Positions 21,780-29,218 of a DNA stretch of 33,571 nucleotides are shown here, in pieces. The notes below the pieces were generated by a model that searched no databases, had not been told where the DNA came from, and saw nothing but the letters and a program-made list of their open reading frames with translations. The translations under genes were made by a program, and so were the position numbers. Source of the stretch: Rikenellaceae bacterium DTU002 (GTDB lineage: Bacteria; Bacteroidota; Bacteroidia; Bacteroidales; UBA932); NCBI GenBank assembly GCA_001512865.1, contig LFSY01000145.1:17095-50665 (forward strand), written 5' to 3'. The first letter of the stretch is position 1; the number at the start of each line of letters is the position of its first letter.

Positions 21780-23286
21780 TATACCCGGTACTGTTCCTTA
21801 CGTTGTAACCCCGGACTGCTTCCGGTCTGAAACGGCCGGACAAACCCCACCGGAATTCATACCCCACCTGAAAAGCCGACGCACGCAGTCCTAATCCCAG
21901 ACCCAAACCCCATTCGTTCCTGCGGTAAATATCTGAAAACAGGCGATCGGGGTCGTTGGTGCTCCCGCACAGGTATAGCCTGTAAAAAGTGGTCAATGAA
22001 GCATAAATCCCAACCGGAAGCGTATGCTGAGCGGGAAAATACACACGGAAAGTCAGGGGAACCCCCAGGGCAAGCATCTGTATCCGGTTCAGGAAGGGAT
22101 CCCCTGCTGTTTCCGCATGACGCGCACCCATTTGCTCCAGATACAGCCCCGGATTGATCTCCAGATACCTTCTCCACAGAAACCTGGCTTCTGCACCAAC
22201 TGCCGCATAGAATGCCGTCCTGCCTTCAAGGGCACCACGCGTATGAATAAAGCGATTTGTTCCCAGGGCTACGGCAGGTCCCCAGCGGAAATCGTATTCC
22301 GGCACATAATGGACTACGGCCAATTCCCCGGAGGGAACCAGCGACGGATGATCTCCCAGCACAGAAAGCAGTCTGTCCGCATAACCTGTTATCCCGGCCA
22401 TCCCGTCATAATCTATGCCCTCTTCCTGGTCATTTACTTTATGATACGGAGACGTCGATCCCGTAGTAAGGAACAGGGTCGGGATCTGTAACGCTGCAAA
22501 TGGTTTGGTATCGGTTGCCGTAAAGGGAGACCATTCAAACGGAATACACCTGACTTTCAGCGTAAGGGTCTCAGGGACCCAATCCCGGGATTTGGCCAAT
22601 GTGCCTGTCCCGAGCATCTTCAAAACACCGGAAGTGCTGTAATAACCAAGCATATCCAGGCTGATCATGGTGCGGATCTTATGCTGCGGGAATAACGAAT
22701 CCTTCAGAAAGAAGCCAGATCCAAGCAAACCTTGTTCCTCCCCGTCAAAGGCAACGAATATGATGGTGCGGGACAAACCTCCCTTCTCTTTCATTCTCCT
22801 GGCCAGTTCTATCAATACAGCTGTCCCAGAAGCATTGTCATCGGCCCCGTTGTATATAGAATCCACTGAGGGAGCGGCACCGGGAAGTGTTCCCAGGTGG
22901 TCATAATGTGCGCCCACTACAATATATTCCTCCTGTAACCGGGGATGGGTACCGGGAAGCACTCCAATGACGTTGCAGCCTTCAATGACTGCCAGAGGAA
23001 TCCCCTTAACGGCCCCGGTCAATGAAACGTTAAAATAATGAAAGTAGCTGGACCCGTCATACTCTTCAAGCCCGATGTCGGCAAAACAGTCTGCGATATA
23101 TTCTCCTGCGATAAGATTCCCTTCAGTCCCTATGAGGCGTCCACCCAGAGAATCGGAGGCAAGAAATGACACATGTTCCCGCAATTTTATCCTTGTATTG
23201 GTATGGAAACCGGGGTCCTGACCCCTGAGATACGATGTCCCGCAGAAAAATAAAAGGAACATCAAAACAATCCGGAAATTCTTCAT
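21757..23286 (-). CDS. M28 metallopeptidase fused to a C-terminal outer-membrane beta-barrel-like domain
   Basis: A 509-residue exported protein with signal peptide MKNFRIVLMFLLFFCGTSYLRGQ. Residues about 25-310 form an M28 peptidase with the full ligand set: GAHYDHLGT, NGADDNASGTAVLIE, FDGEEQGLLGSGFF, SLDMLGY and SPYHKVND. The last about 185 residues alternate short hydrophobic beta strands (TAFYAAVGAEARFLW, YLEINPGLYLEQMG, NEWGLGLGLGLRASAFQVGYEFRWGL) and end GYITFSYFF. A terminal aromatic is typical of outer-membrane barrels of the PorT/OMP_b-brl type. The peptidase may therefore be tethered at the outer membrane; that is inference. The start at 23286 is chosen over the tracked 23316 because it begins the signal peptide. 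Confidence 0.82.
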   Translation of the reverse strand: MKNFRIVLMFLLFFCGTSYLRGQDPGFHTNTRIKLREHVSFLASDSLGGRLIGTEGNLIAGEYIADCFADIGLEEYDGSSYFHYFNVSLTGAVKGIPLAVIEGCNVIGVLPGTHPRLQEEYIVVGAHYDHLGTLPGAAPSVDSIYNGADDNASGTAVLIELARRMKEKGGLSRTIIFVAFDGEEQGLLGSGFFLKDSLFPQHKIRTMISLDMLGYYSTSGVLKMLGTGTLAKSRDWVPETLTLKVRCIPFEWSPFTATDTKPFAALQIPTLFLTTGSTSPYHKVNDQEEGIDYDGMAGITGYADRLLSVLGDHPSLVPSGELAVVHYVPEYDFRWGPAVALGTNRFIHTRGALEGRTAFYAAVGAEARFLWRRYLEINPGLYLEQMGARHAETAGDPFLNRIQMLALGVPLTFRVYFPAQHTLPVGIYASLTTFYRLYLCGSTNDPDRLFSDIYRRNEWGLGLGLGLRASAFQVGYEFRWGLSGRFRPEAVRGYNVRNSTGYITFSYFF

Positions 23287-23303
23287 ATGGCAATCTTCTG
23301 TTA

Positions 23304-23311
23304 CAAATATA
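23304..23311 (-). promoter_or_regulatory. -7 element for the M28-barrel gene
   Basis: Minus-strand TATATTTG lies 17 nt before the ATG at 23286. It is part of the only gene-poor gap over 300 nt (23287-23606); 23312-23460 shows nothing else I can support. Confidence 0.45.
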
Positions 23312-23462
23312 AACATTTGGCATGAAAATGACTCCTTGTCCGGAATGCTAACAATATAGTAGCTCAGACAACCGTAAAAGTTCAGAAAAGCAACTCAGGG
23401 AAACAGATATTATAAAGATCTTAAGCAAACATGATTTTTTAACCACTTCTTTTTATTTATAC

Positions 23463-23470
23463 TACTTTTG
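23463..23470 (+). promoter_or_regulatory. -7 element of the arginine operon
   Basis: TACTTTTG fits TAnnTTTG and ends 7 nt before the leader-peptide ATG at 23478. This predicts a transcript beginning almost exactly at that ATG and about 130 nt of leader before the first enzyme gene. A T6 tract (23435-23440) sits 22 nt upstream in place of a clear -33 TTTG. Confidence 0.5.
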
Positions 23471-23477
23471 TCCCGGA

Positions 23478-23522
23478 ATGAAAAAGACACTTTATATTCT
23501 CCGTGTCCGAGTAAGGGCTTAG
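23478..23522 (+). CDS. Candidate arginine leader peptide MKKTLYILRVRVRA
   Basis: A 14-codon ORF, absent from the ORF track, lying 84 nt upstream of the arginine operon. Arg codons CGT, CGA and AGG occupy three of the last six codons (R-V-R-V-R-A-TAG). Its ATG is 7 nt from a -7 element, the same geometry as annotated genes in this window, which supports real translation. The composition is what a ribosome-stalling sensor of charged tRNA-Arg needs, and the genes behind it make arginine. The alternative is a chance ORF; short ORFs are common, but the Arg clustering, position and promoter spacing argue against that. Confidence 0.55.
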   Translation: MKKTLYILRVRVRA

Positions 23523-23558
23523 GCTGCAGTGATCGCTCCTGCTCCCTGAATGCCCTAC
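23511..23558 (+). promoter_or_regulatory. Possible attenuator stem in the arginine leader RNA
   Basis: GTAAGGGC (23511-23518, inside the last leader codons) can pair with GCCCTAC (23552-23558) with one bulged A. Inside it, AGG-GCAG (23521-23529) can pair with CTGC-CCT (23539-23547) across a 2x2 internal loop. An earlier GACAC/GUGUC hairpin (23486-23490 with 23503-23507) overlaps the first Arg codon. A ribosome stalled on the Arg codons would block the GTAAGGGC strand. No clean stem plus U-run terminator is visible; a T5 run sits further down at 23584-23588. Confidence 0.35.
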
Positions 23559-23606
23559 ATCCGATTCCCATAAATTCCATCCCTTTTTCCTAAATTTTAA
23601 TTAACA

Positions 23607-24194
23607 ATGAATGTGCGCATTCTTGTTGCAAATGCCTCTCACACGGGCTTTGCAGAACGTATTTGTGAATTGATGTATATCTCTGCCCTGGAACGAGGAA
23701 CAGGCATAGCAAGACGGTCGCCGGAATACATCGTAGAAAAAATGATCAGCAACAAAGCCGTGATCGCCCTGGATGGCAGGAACCTGGTTGGTTTTTCATA
23801 TATTGAGACCTGGAGTCACAAATCCTTCGTGGCCAATTCGGGTCTCATAGTGGACCATGCTTACCGGCACCTTGGGATCGCCTCCCGGATTAAAAAAAGA
23901 ATTTTTCTGCTCTCACGCGAAATGTATCCAAAGGCAAAGATTTTCGGCATCACAACCGGTGCTGCGGTCATGAAGATCAATTCAAAACTCGGATACCGGC
24001 CTGTCCCTTTCTCCGAACTTACGCAGGACGAAGCTTTCTGGGAGGGATGCAGGGGTTGCCGGAATTATGACATCCTCATCAGAAACGAAAAGCGTATGTG
24101 TCTGTGCACCGGAATGTTATACGATCCGGAAGATCATCCAAAAAGAAAAATCGCAAACGGAATACATCAGAAAACTGAACATAACACACCATGA
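23607..24194 (+). CDS. GNAT acyltransferase, probable N-succinylglutamate synthase of the arginine pathway
   Basis: A 195-residue GNAT protein. The acyl-CoA site is IVDHAYRHLGIASRIKKRIF (residues 81-100, R/Q-x-x-G-x-A type), and ITTGAAVMKINSKLGYRPVP follows the usual GNAT beta-5 and GY pattern. Unusually, the C-terminus holds C148-x2-C151-x13-C165-x-C167, a metal-site-like arrangement. It is the first enzyme gene of the operon and overlaps argG by four bases (ATGA). No other acylglutamate synthase gene is present here, so it most likely supplies the first step, succinyl-CoA plus glutamate. My recollection is that the matching Bacteroides gene has been proposed for that step from genetic data; substrate choice remains inference. 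Confidence 0.75.
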   Translation: MNVRILVANASHTGFAERICELMYISALERGTGIARRSPEYIVEKMISNKAVIALDGRNLVGFSYIETWSHKSFVANSGLIVDHAYRHLGIASRIKKRIFLLSREMYPKAKIFGITTGAAVMKINSKLGYRPVPFSELTQDEAFWEGCRGCRNYDILIRNEKRMCLCTGMLYDPEDHPKRKIANGIHQKTEHNTP

Positions 24195-25381
24195 AAACAA
24201 AAGTAGTATTGGCCTACAGTGGAGGACTGGACACCTCTTTCTGCATCCCCTACCTTACACGGGAGAAAGATATGGAAGTCCATACCCTGCTCGTTAACAC
24301 GGGAGGTTTTACACCGCAGGAAGTCACTGCCCTGTCTGAAAAAGCACTGAAGCTGGGGGCCGTAACACACAAGACGATCGATATCAGGGACGATTATTAT
24401 GCACGTTGCATTCGCTACCTGATCTTCGGCAATGTATTGAAGAACAACACATATCCCCTTTCTGTCAGCTCTGAAAGAGCCTTTCAGGCCATGACAGTGA
24501 CCCGTTACGCCAAGGAGATCGGTGCCGAAGCAATCGCGCACGGAAGTACCGGGGCGGGGAACGACCAGGTACGGTTTGATTATTTTGTACATGTACTCGC
24601 CCCGGAAATGCGCCTGACAGCTCCCATCAGGGAGCTGAAGATCAGCCGCAGGGAAGAGATAAACTATCTTTCAGGGCTGGGATTTGATTTTCCTGTGGAA
24701 AAGGCGAAGTATTCCATCAACCAGGGTCTCTGGGGCACCAGCATCGGAGGTGCAGAAACGCTTACATCTATGGGGGAACTGCCGGAAGAAGCTTACCCGG
24801 TACCTTGCACTAAAACAGGAACGGAAACCCTTGTTATCGGGTTTACTAAAGGAGAACCCAAAAGCCTGAACGGAAAAGATATGCCCCCCCTTGAACTGAT
24901 CAGCCGGCTACATCTTATGGCTGCTCCCTACGGGATTGGACGGGATGTGCACGTGGGGGATACCATTGTGGGACTCAAGGGGCGCGTAGGATTCGAAGCG
25001 GCAGCCCCGCTGATCCTGATCAAAGCCCATCACCTGCTGGAAAAGCACGTTCTGGGCAAATGGCAGTTGTACTGGAAGGAACAATTGTCAAACTGGTACG
25101 GAATGATGCTCCACGAGGCGCAATACCTGGACCCGGTTATGCGTAATATCGAAACGTTCCTGGAAAACACCCAGGAACGCGTCACCGGCGAAGTGGGTGT
25201 CAGACTGTACCCCCGCACTTTTACACTGACAGGGAGCAAGAGTCCCTACGACCTGATGGATGCCGCTTTCGGAGATTACGGAGAAGGCACCCCGGCTTTT
25301 TCCGGGTCAGATGTGGAAGGCTTTACCCGTATCATTTCACTCCCTGTAACCATCTGGCAAAGCCATGAAGACAAACAATAA
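24191..25381 (+). CDS. argG: Argininosuccinate synthase
   Basis: A 396-residue enzyme joining citrulline and aspartate with ATP to form argininosuccinate, the penultimate pathway step. The N-terminal ATP-pyrophosphatase motif is VVLAYSGGLDTSFCIPYL. Substrate-binding parts include AIAHGSTGAGNDQVRFD and KAKYSINQGLWGTSIGG. Length is normal for the family. It overlaps the upstream GNAT gene by ATGA and the downstream argC by 17 nt, so expression should be translationally coupled. Gene order GNAT-argG-argC-argD is the same as I know from Bacteroides. The protein starts exactly with the family-typical MKTKVVLAYSGG, which supports this ATG. Confidence 0.97.
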   Translation: MKTKVVLAYSGGLDTSFCIPYLTREKDMEVHTLLVNTGGFTPQEVTALSEKALKLGAVTHKTIDIRDDYYARCIRYLIFGNVLKNNTYPLSVSSERAFQAMTVTRYAKEIGAEAIAHGSTGAGNDQVRFDYFVHVLAPEMRLTAPIRELKISRREEINYLSGLGFDFPVEKAKYSINQGLWGTSIGGAETLTSMGELPEEAYPVPCTKTGTETLVIGFTKGEPKSLNGKDMPPLELISRLHLMAAPYGIGRDVHVGDTIVGLKGRVGFEAAAPLILIKAHHLLEKHVLGKWQLYWKEQLSNWYGMMLHEAQYLDPVMRNIETFLENTQERVTGEVGVRLYPRTFTLTGSKSPYDLMDAAFGDYGEGTPAFSGSDVEGFTRIISLPVTIWQSHEDKQ

Positions 25382-26378
25382 AATATCTGTAGCCATAGCC
25401 GGAGGCGCAGGCTACACAGGCGGGGAACTGATACGCCTGTTACTGCTGCATCCGGGTGTCAGCCTGGTCAGCATTCTGAGCGATTCACAGGCAGGAAAAT
25501 CTGTGGCATCCATCCACAGGGACCTTGCCGGAGAATCTCTCCCGGTATTCGAAAAAGAACTGCCGGATGTAGATATCAGGGTCCTTTTTCTATGCCTGGG
25601 ACACGATCGTGCAAGGGCATTTCTTCAGGACAACAAACTGGACAAGGTACATCACATCATTGATCTGAGCCAGGATTTCAGGCATCAGGGGAACCGGGAG
25701 GCCTGCGGCCGCAAATTCGTATACGGATTACCCGAGTCCTGCCTGGATCCCGCGGAATATGCCGGCTCCCTTCACCTGGCAGGGAACGTAGCCAATCCGG
25801 GCTGTTTTGCAACAGCCATCGAACTGGCCTTACTGCCACTGGCCAGGGCCGGGTTACTGAAGAACGATGTTCATGTCCATGCCATTACCGGTGCCACAGG
25901 GGCAGGATCACGGCTTTCGGAAACATCTCACTTTCCTTACAGAAACAATAACCTGGCAGTGTATAAGGCATTCGGACACCAGCACATAAAAGAGATCCGT
26001 GAAACACTCTCGGGAGTTTCAGGAAACGGAATGCCTCCCCTTCATTTTATTCCGGTCAGGGGTGATTTTCCCAGGGGAATCCTTGCCAGTGCCTACACCT
26101 CCTGCAACATTGACAGGGAACAGGCAGTGGATCTGTACCGTGAGTATTACCGCTTGCATCCCTTTGTCCGCGTATCCGAAGAAGAGATCAGCATGAAAGA
26201 GGTGGTGAACACCAATAAATGTTCCATACACGTTCAAAAACACGGTCACATGATACACATTACTTCGGTCATTGACAACCTGCTGAAAGGGGCTTCGGGA
26301 ACGGCCGTTCAGAACATGAACCTGCTGACGGGAATGCCACAGACATCAGGGTTGCATCTGAAATCCATTGTATATTAA
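25365..26378 (+). CDS. argC: N-acylglutamyl-phosphate reductase
   Basis: A 337-residue NADPH-dependent reductase of N-acyl-gamma-glutamyl phosphate to the semialdehyde. The NADP-binding start is VAIAGGAGYTGGELIRLLLLHP, and catalytic Cys147 lies in AGNVANPGCFATAIELALLPL. The region HAITGATGAGSRLSETSHFPYR and the later HIKEI and PVRGDFPRGILAS segments match the type-1 ArgC family. In this organism the substrate is probably the succinylated form, because the downstream carbamoyltransferase is of the succinyl type; ArgC itself does not show this from sequence. Overlaps argG by 17 nt and ends 7 nt before argD. Confidence 0.95.
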   Translation: MKTNNKISVAIAGGAGYTGGELIRLLLLHPGVSLVSILSDSQAGKSVASIHRDLAGESLPVFEKELPDVDIRVLFLCLGHDRARAFLQDNKLDKVHHIIDLSQDFRHQGNREACGRKFVYGLPESCLDPAEYAGSLHLAGNVANPGCFATAIELALLPLARAGLLKNDVHVHAITGATGAGSRLSETSHFPYRNNNLAVYKAFGHQHIKEIRETLSGVSGNGMPPLHFIPVRGDFPRGILASAYTSCNIDREQAVDLYREYYRLHPFVRVSEEEISMKEVVNTNKCSIHVQKHGHMIHITSVIDNLLKGASGTAVQNMNLLTGMPQTSGLHLKSIVY

Positions 26379-26385
26379 AAACGCC

Positions 26386-27531
26386 ATGCACATCTACCCC
26401 GTTTACAAACTTTGGAACATCAATGCCTTAAAGGCAAAAGGATGTATCATCACCGACGATCAGGGAACAGAGTACCTGGATTTTTACGGAGGTCATGCGG
26501 TGATTTCGATCGGGCATTCGCATCCCGTATATGTGAAAGCCCTTTGTGACCAGTTACAGCACATAGGATTTTATTCCAACGCCATAGTCAATCCCCTCCA
26601 GGAAGCACTTGCCGGAGCGCTTGGACGGGTTTCCGGATATCCTGAATACAGCCTCTTCCTTTGTAACTCGGGGGCCGAGGCCAACGAAAATGCACTCAAA
26701 CTGGCCTCTTTCAGTACAGGGAGAAACCGGGTGCTGGCCTTCAGGAACGCTTTCCACGGAAGGACATCGGGAGCGGTCGCCCTTACCGACAACCCCTCCA
26801 TCCGAGCTCCTTTCAATCAGTGCCACCAGGCAGACTTCATCTGTCTGGATGATATTCAGGCTCTCGAAAGCGCTTTTACCCGGCACGATTATGCTGCTGT
26901 GATCATAGAGGGGATCCAGGGAGTCGGGGGTATCCGGGAAGCCTCGGCGGTATTTCTTGCCACCCTGAGGGAACTGTGCACGCGTCACCATACCGTACTG
27001 ATAATGGACGAGATCCAGTCCGGATACGGACGGACCGGAAAATTCTTTGCACACCAGCATGCAGGGATCCAGGCCGACATCATCACCATGGCCAAGGGCA
27101 TGGGCAACGGTTTCCCGATTGGCGGCTTACTGATATCTCCCCATATTAAAGCCGTTCCGGGACAATTGGGCACCACGTTTGGAGGGAACCATCTGGCATG
27201 CGCTGCGGCCCTTGCCGTGTTACAGGTCATGCAGGAAGAGAGGCTGATGGACAACGCACGCGAAATAGGTTCCTACATGATCGGGGCGTTGCAGACAATA
27301 ACCGCCGGTGCGGCACAAATAAGGGGTCGTGGCCTGATGATAGGAATCGAAACAGATCCCGAAATGCTTAAGGACCGGAATCTGAGAGAAGACCTGCTGT
27401 GGAAAGGAAAAATTTTCACGGGGGCATCGGGACCCGGCATACTCAGGCTGCTACCACCGTTATGTATAACAAAAGAACAAGCCGACAAACTTTTAACATT
27501 TCTGGAACTATGGTACACTTCACATCCGTAA
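26386..27531 (+). CDS. argD: N-acylornithine aminotransferase
   Basis: A 381-residue class III PLP aminotransferase converting N-acylglutamate semialdehyde to N-acylornithine with glutamate as donor. The PLP phosphate site is LFLCNSGAEANENALKLA, the ring-contacting Asp is in VLIMDEIQSGYGRTGK, and the Schiff-base Lys237 lies in IITMAKGMGNGFPIGG. The tracked start at 26368 is a TTG inside the argC stop region. The ATG at 26386 (MHIYPVYKLW), 7 nt after argC, is the likely start. The 3' end overlaps argF' by 22 nt. Probably acts on the succinylated substrate, inferred from the operon. Confidence 0.95.
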   Translation: MHIYPVYKLWNINALKAKGCIITDDQGTEYLDFYGGHAVISIGHSHPVYVKALCDQLQHIGFYSNAIVNPLQEALAGALGRVSGYPEYSLFLCNSGAEANENALKLASFSTGRNRVLAFRNAFHGRTSGAVALTDNPSIRAPFNQCHQADFICLDDIQALESAFTRHDYAAVIIEGIQGVGGIREASAVFLATLRELCTRHHTVLIMDEIQSGYGRTGKFFAHQHAGIQADIITMAKGMGNGFPIGGLLISPHIKAVPGQLGTTFGGNHLACAAALAVLQVMQEERLMDNAREIGSYMIGALQTITAGAAQIRGRGLMIGIETDPEMLKDRNLREDLLWKGKIFTGASGPGILRLLPPLCITKEQADKLLTFLELWYTSHP

Positions 27532-28481
27532 AAGACGCAGGCTCGCTGGACAAAGCCGTTGAGGAAGCCTTTTGGATCAAAAAGAACAGATTTGCTGACA
27601 GCGATCTGGGTAAGAACCGTACTGCCCTGCTGATCTTCTTCAATTCCAGTCTCCGGACCCGGCTGAGTACCCAGAAAGCGGCAGAAAATCTGGGTATGAA
27701 AGTCATTGTGCTGGATGTACAGCAGGGAGCCTGGAACCTGGAGACCAGGAAAGGCGTGATCATGGACGGGGACAAACCGGAACACCTGCTGGAGGCCATT
27801 CCCGTAATGGGATGTTATGCCGATATCATAGGTGTCCGTTCCTTTGCCCGTTTTGAAAACAAGGAAGATGATTACCAGGAGGTCATTCTGAACCAGTTCA
27901 TCCGGTATGCGGGAAAACCCGTTATCAGCCTGGAAGCCGCCACACGTCATCCGCTCCAGAGTTTTGCCGACCATATTACCATCGAAGAGTTCAAAACCAG
28001 GGAAAAACCCCGGATCGTTCTTACGTGGGCTCCTCATCCACGGGCGCTACCACAGGCTGTTCCCAACTCCTTTGCCGAATGGATGATTGCTGCCGGATAT
28101 CATGTAACCATAACACATCCAAAGGGTTATGAGCTGGATGAGCCATTTACCCGGGGCGCAGAGATCGTCTATGATCAGAAGGAAGCCTTTCGGGGGGCCG
28201 ATTTCATCTATGCCAAGAACTGGGCGGCATTCCGGGATCCGGTCTATGGAAAAATATTGAACACAGACCGTTCCTGGATGGTGGACAACAATAAAATGCG
28301 GCTGACCGACAATGCCTTTTTCATGCATTGCCTGCCTGTGAGGCGCAACATGATCGTCAGCGATGAAGTACTCGACGGGCCAAGGTCTCTTGTCATACCC
28401 CAGGCCGCCAACCGTGAGATCGCCGCCCAGGTGGTGATCAAAAGGATCCTGAATGAGATTTCTAAAACGGAAAGACCATGA
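27510..28481 (+). CDS. argF': N-succinyl-L-ornithine carbamoyltransferase
   Basis: A 323-residue transcarbamylase making N-succinylcitrulline. The carbamoyl-phosphate site is FFNSSLRTRLSTQKAA (S-x-R-T-R) and the acyl-ornithine side includes MHCLPVRRNM. From the ATG at 27510, residue 90 is Pro in DGDKPEHLLEA. Published work on the Bacteroides fragilis enzyme shows that Pro at this site marks the succinyl enzyme, while Glu marks the acetylornithine enzyme of Xanthomonas. The exact numbering match also fixes the start; the tracked ORF begins 37 codons too early, inside argD. It overlaps argD by 22 nt and argB by ATGA. Confidence 0.96.
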   Translation: MVHFTSVKDAGSLDKAVEEAFWIKKNRFADSDLGKNRTALLIFFNSSLRTRLSTQKAAENLGMKVIVLDVQQGAWNLETRKGVIMDGDKPEHLLEAIPVMGCYADIIGVRSFARFENKEDDYQEVILNQFIRYAGKPVISLEAATRHPLQSFADHITIEEFKTREKPRIVLTWAPHPRALPQAVPNSFAEWMIAAGYHVTITHPKGYELDEPFTRGAEIVYDQKEAFRGADFIYAKNWAAFRDPVYGKILNTDRSWMVDNNKMRLTDNAFFMHCLPVRRNMIVSDEVLDGPRSLVIPQAANREIAAQVVIKRILNEISKTERP

Positions 28482-29218
28482 GACTGCAGATTTTCAAGAT
28501 CGGAGGGAATGTTATTGACTCCCCCGTTGTGCTTAACGCCTTTTTAGACACATTCTGCTCCTGCCGGGAACGGAAGATCCTGGTGCACGGTGGAGGTAAA
28601 CTGGCCGGTGAACTGGCCGGTGAACTGGGTGTACCCGTTCATATGCACCAGGGCCGCAGGATCACCGATGCTCCCACACTGCGCATTGCCGTAATGGTAT
28701 ATGCCGGATGGATCAACAAATCACTGGTCGCTGCCCTTTCTGCCCGGGGATGCCGCGCCGTGGGCCTGAGCGGTGCTGACGGCTGTTCGGTCATTACCCG
28801 CAAAAGAGATCCGGAGCCTCTGGATTTCGGATTTGTGGGAGACATTACCCAAAGCAGTGTGGATGTCCTCTTCACGGAACGCCTGATGGAAGACGGCCTG
28901 GTACCGGTATTCTCCCCCATCACGTGCGATCCCTCGGGACAACTGCTCAACACGAATGCCGATACCATAGCCTCGGCTCTGTCTATGGCTTTTAAAACAA
29001 AGTATGCTGTAAGTTTGCGTTACGTATTCGACAAGGAAGGCGTCTGCTGCCCCGGTTCGGATGAACCCCTGCCGCTGCTGAGCAGGGCACAGTACGAGAA
29101 ACTGTGCGGTGAAGGAGTGGTTACCGGAGGTATGATCCCAAAAATTGAGAACGCCCTGAAAGCGCTCTCCATGGGCATTGAAGAAGTATATATTGGCAAA
29201 ACATGCATTCAGCTATGA
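28478..29218 (+). CDS. argB: N-acylglutamate kinase
   Basis: A 246-residue amino-acid kinase phosphorylating N-acylglutamate. The nucleotide and substrate motifs are FKIGGNVID at the N-terminus, VHGGGKLAGELAGELG, and TNADTIASALSMAFK; GGMIPKIENALKALSMGIEEVYIG closes the domain. It is short, as are arginine-insensitive NAGKs, and lacks the N-terminal kinked helix that makes hexameric, arginine-inhibited forms. Feedback inhibition by arginine is therefore less likely, which leaves control to transcription or the leader. Overlaps argF' and argE by ATGA at both ends. A perfect 12-nt tandem duplication encodes LAGELAGE near residue 45. Confidence 0.95.
   Translation: MRLQIFKIGGNVIDSPVVLNAFLDTFCSCRERKILVHGGGKLAGELAGELGVPVHMHQGRRITDAPTLRIAVMVYAGWINKSLVAALSARGCRAVGLSGADGCSVITRKRDPEPLDFGFVGDITQSSVDVLFTERLMEDGLVPVFSPITCDPSGQLLNTNADTIASALSMAFKTKYAVSLRYVFDKEGVCCPGSDEPLPLLSRAQYEKLCGEGVVTGGMIPKIENALKALSMGIEEVYIGKTCIQL

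Noticed and set aside
23312-23477. tRNA or small RNA gene in the gap before the arginine operon
   Set aside because: No cloverleaf-like pairing or conserved TPsiC/D-loop sequence seen. Apart from the promoter the stretch is AT-rich without structure.
23559-23606. Classical rho-independent terminator in the arginine leader
   Set aside because: There is a T5 run at 23584-23588, but no G-rich arm pairs with the bases just before it. I cannot call a terminator by eye.
23570-23606. ArgR operator near TAAATTTTAATTAA upstream of the GNAT gene
   Set aside because: The stretch is AT-rich and partly palindromic, but no ArgR box consensus for this group is known to me well enough to call it.
26368-26385. 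Upstream TTG start for argD (likewise TTG starts at 13093 and 18845)
   Set aside because: Each is displaced by a nearby ATG that fits the family N-terminus or promoter geometry; the 18845 TTG is part of a -7 element.
27273-28037. 254-residue antisense ORF across argD and argF'
   Set aside because: Fully covered by two well-supported genes on the other strand; composition is typical of a reverse-frame shadow.
28600-28630. Tandem 12-nt repeat in argB as a repeat element
   Set aside because: Only two copies, in frame and encoding LAGELAGE inside a helix; a coding feature rather than a separate repeat.
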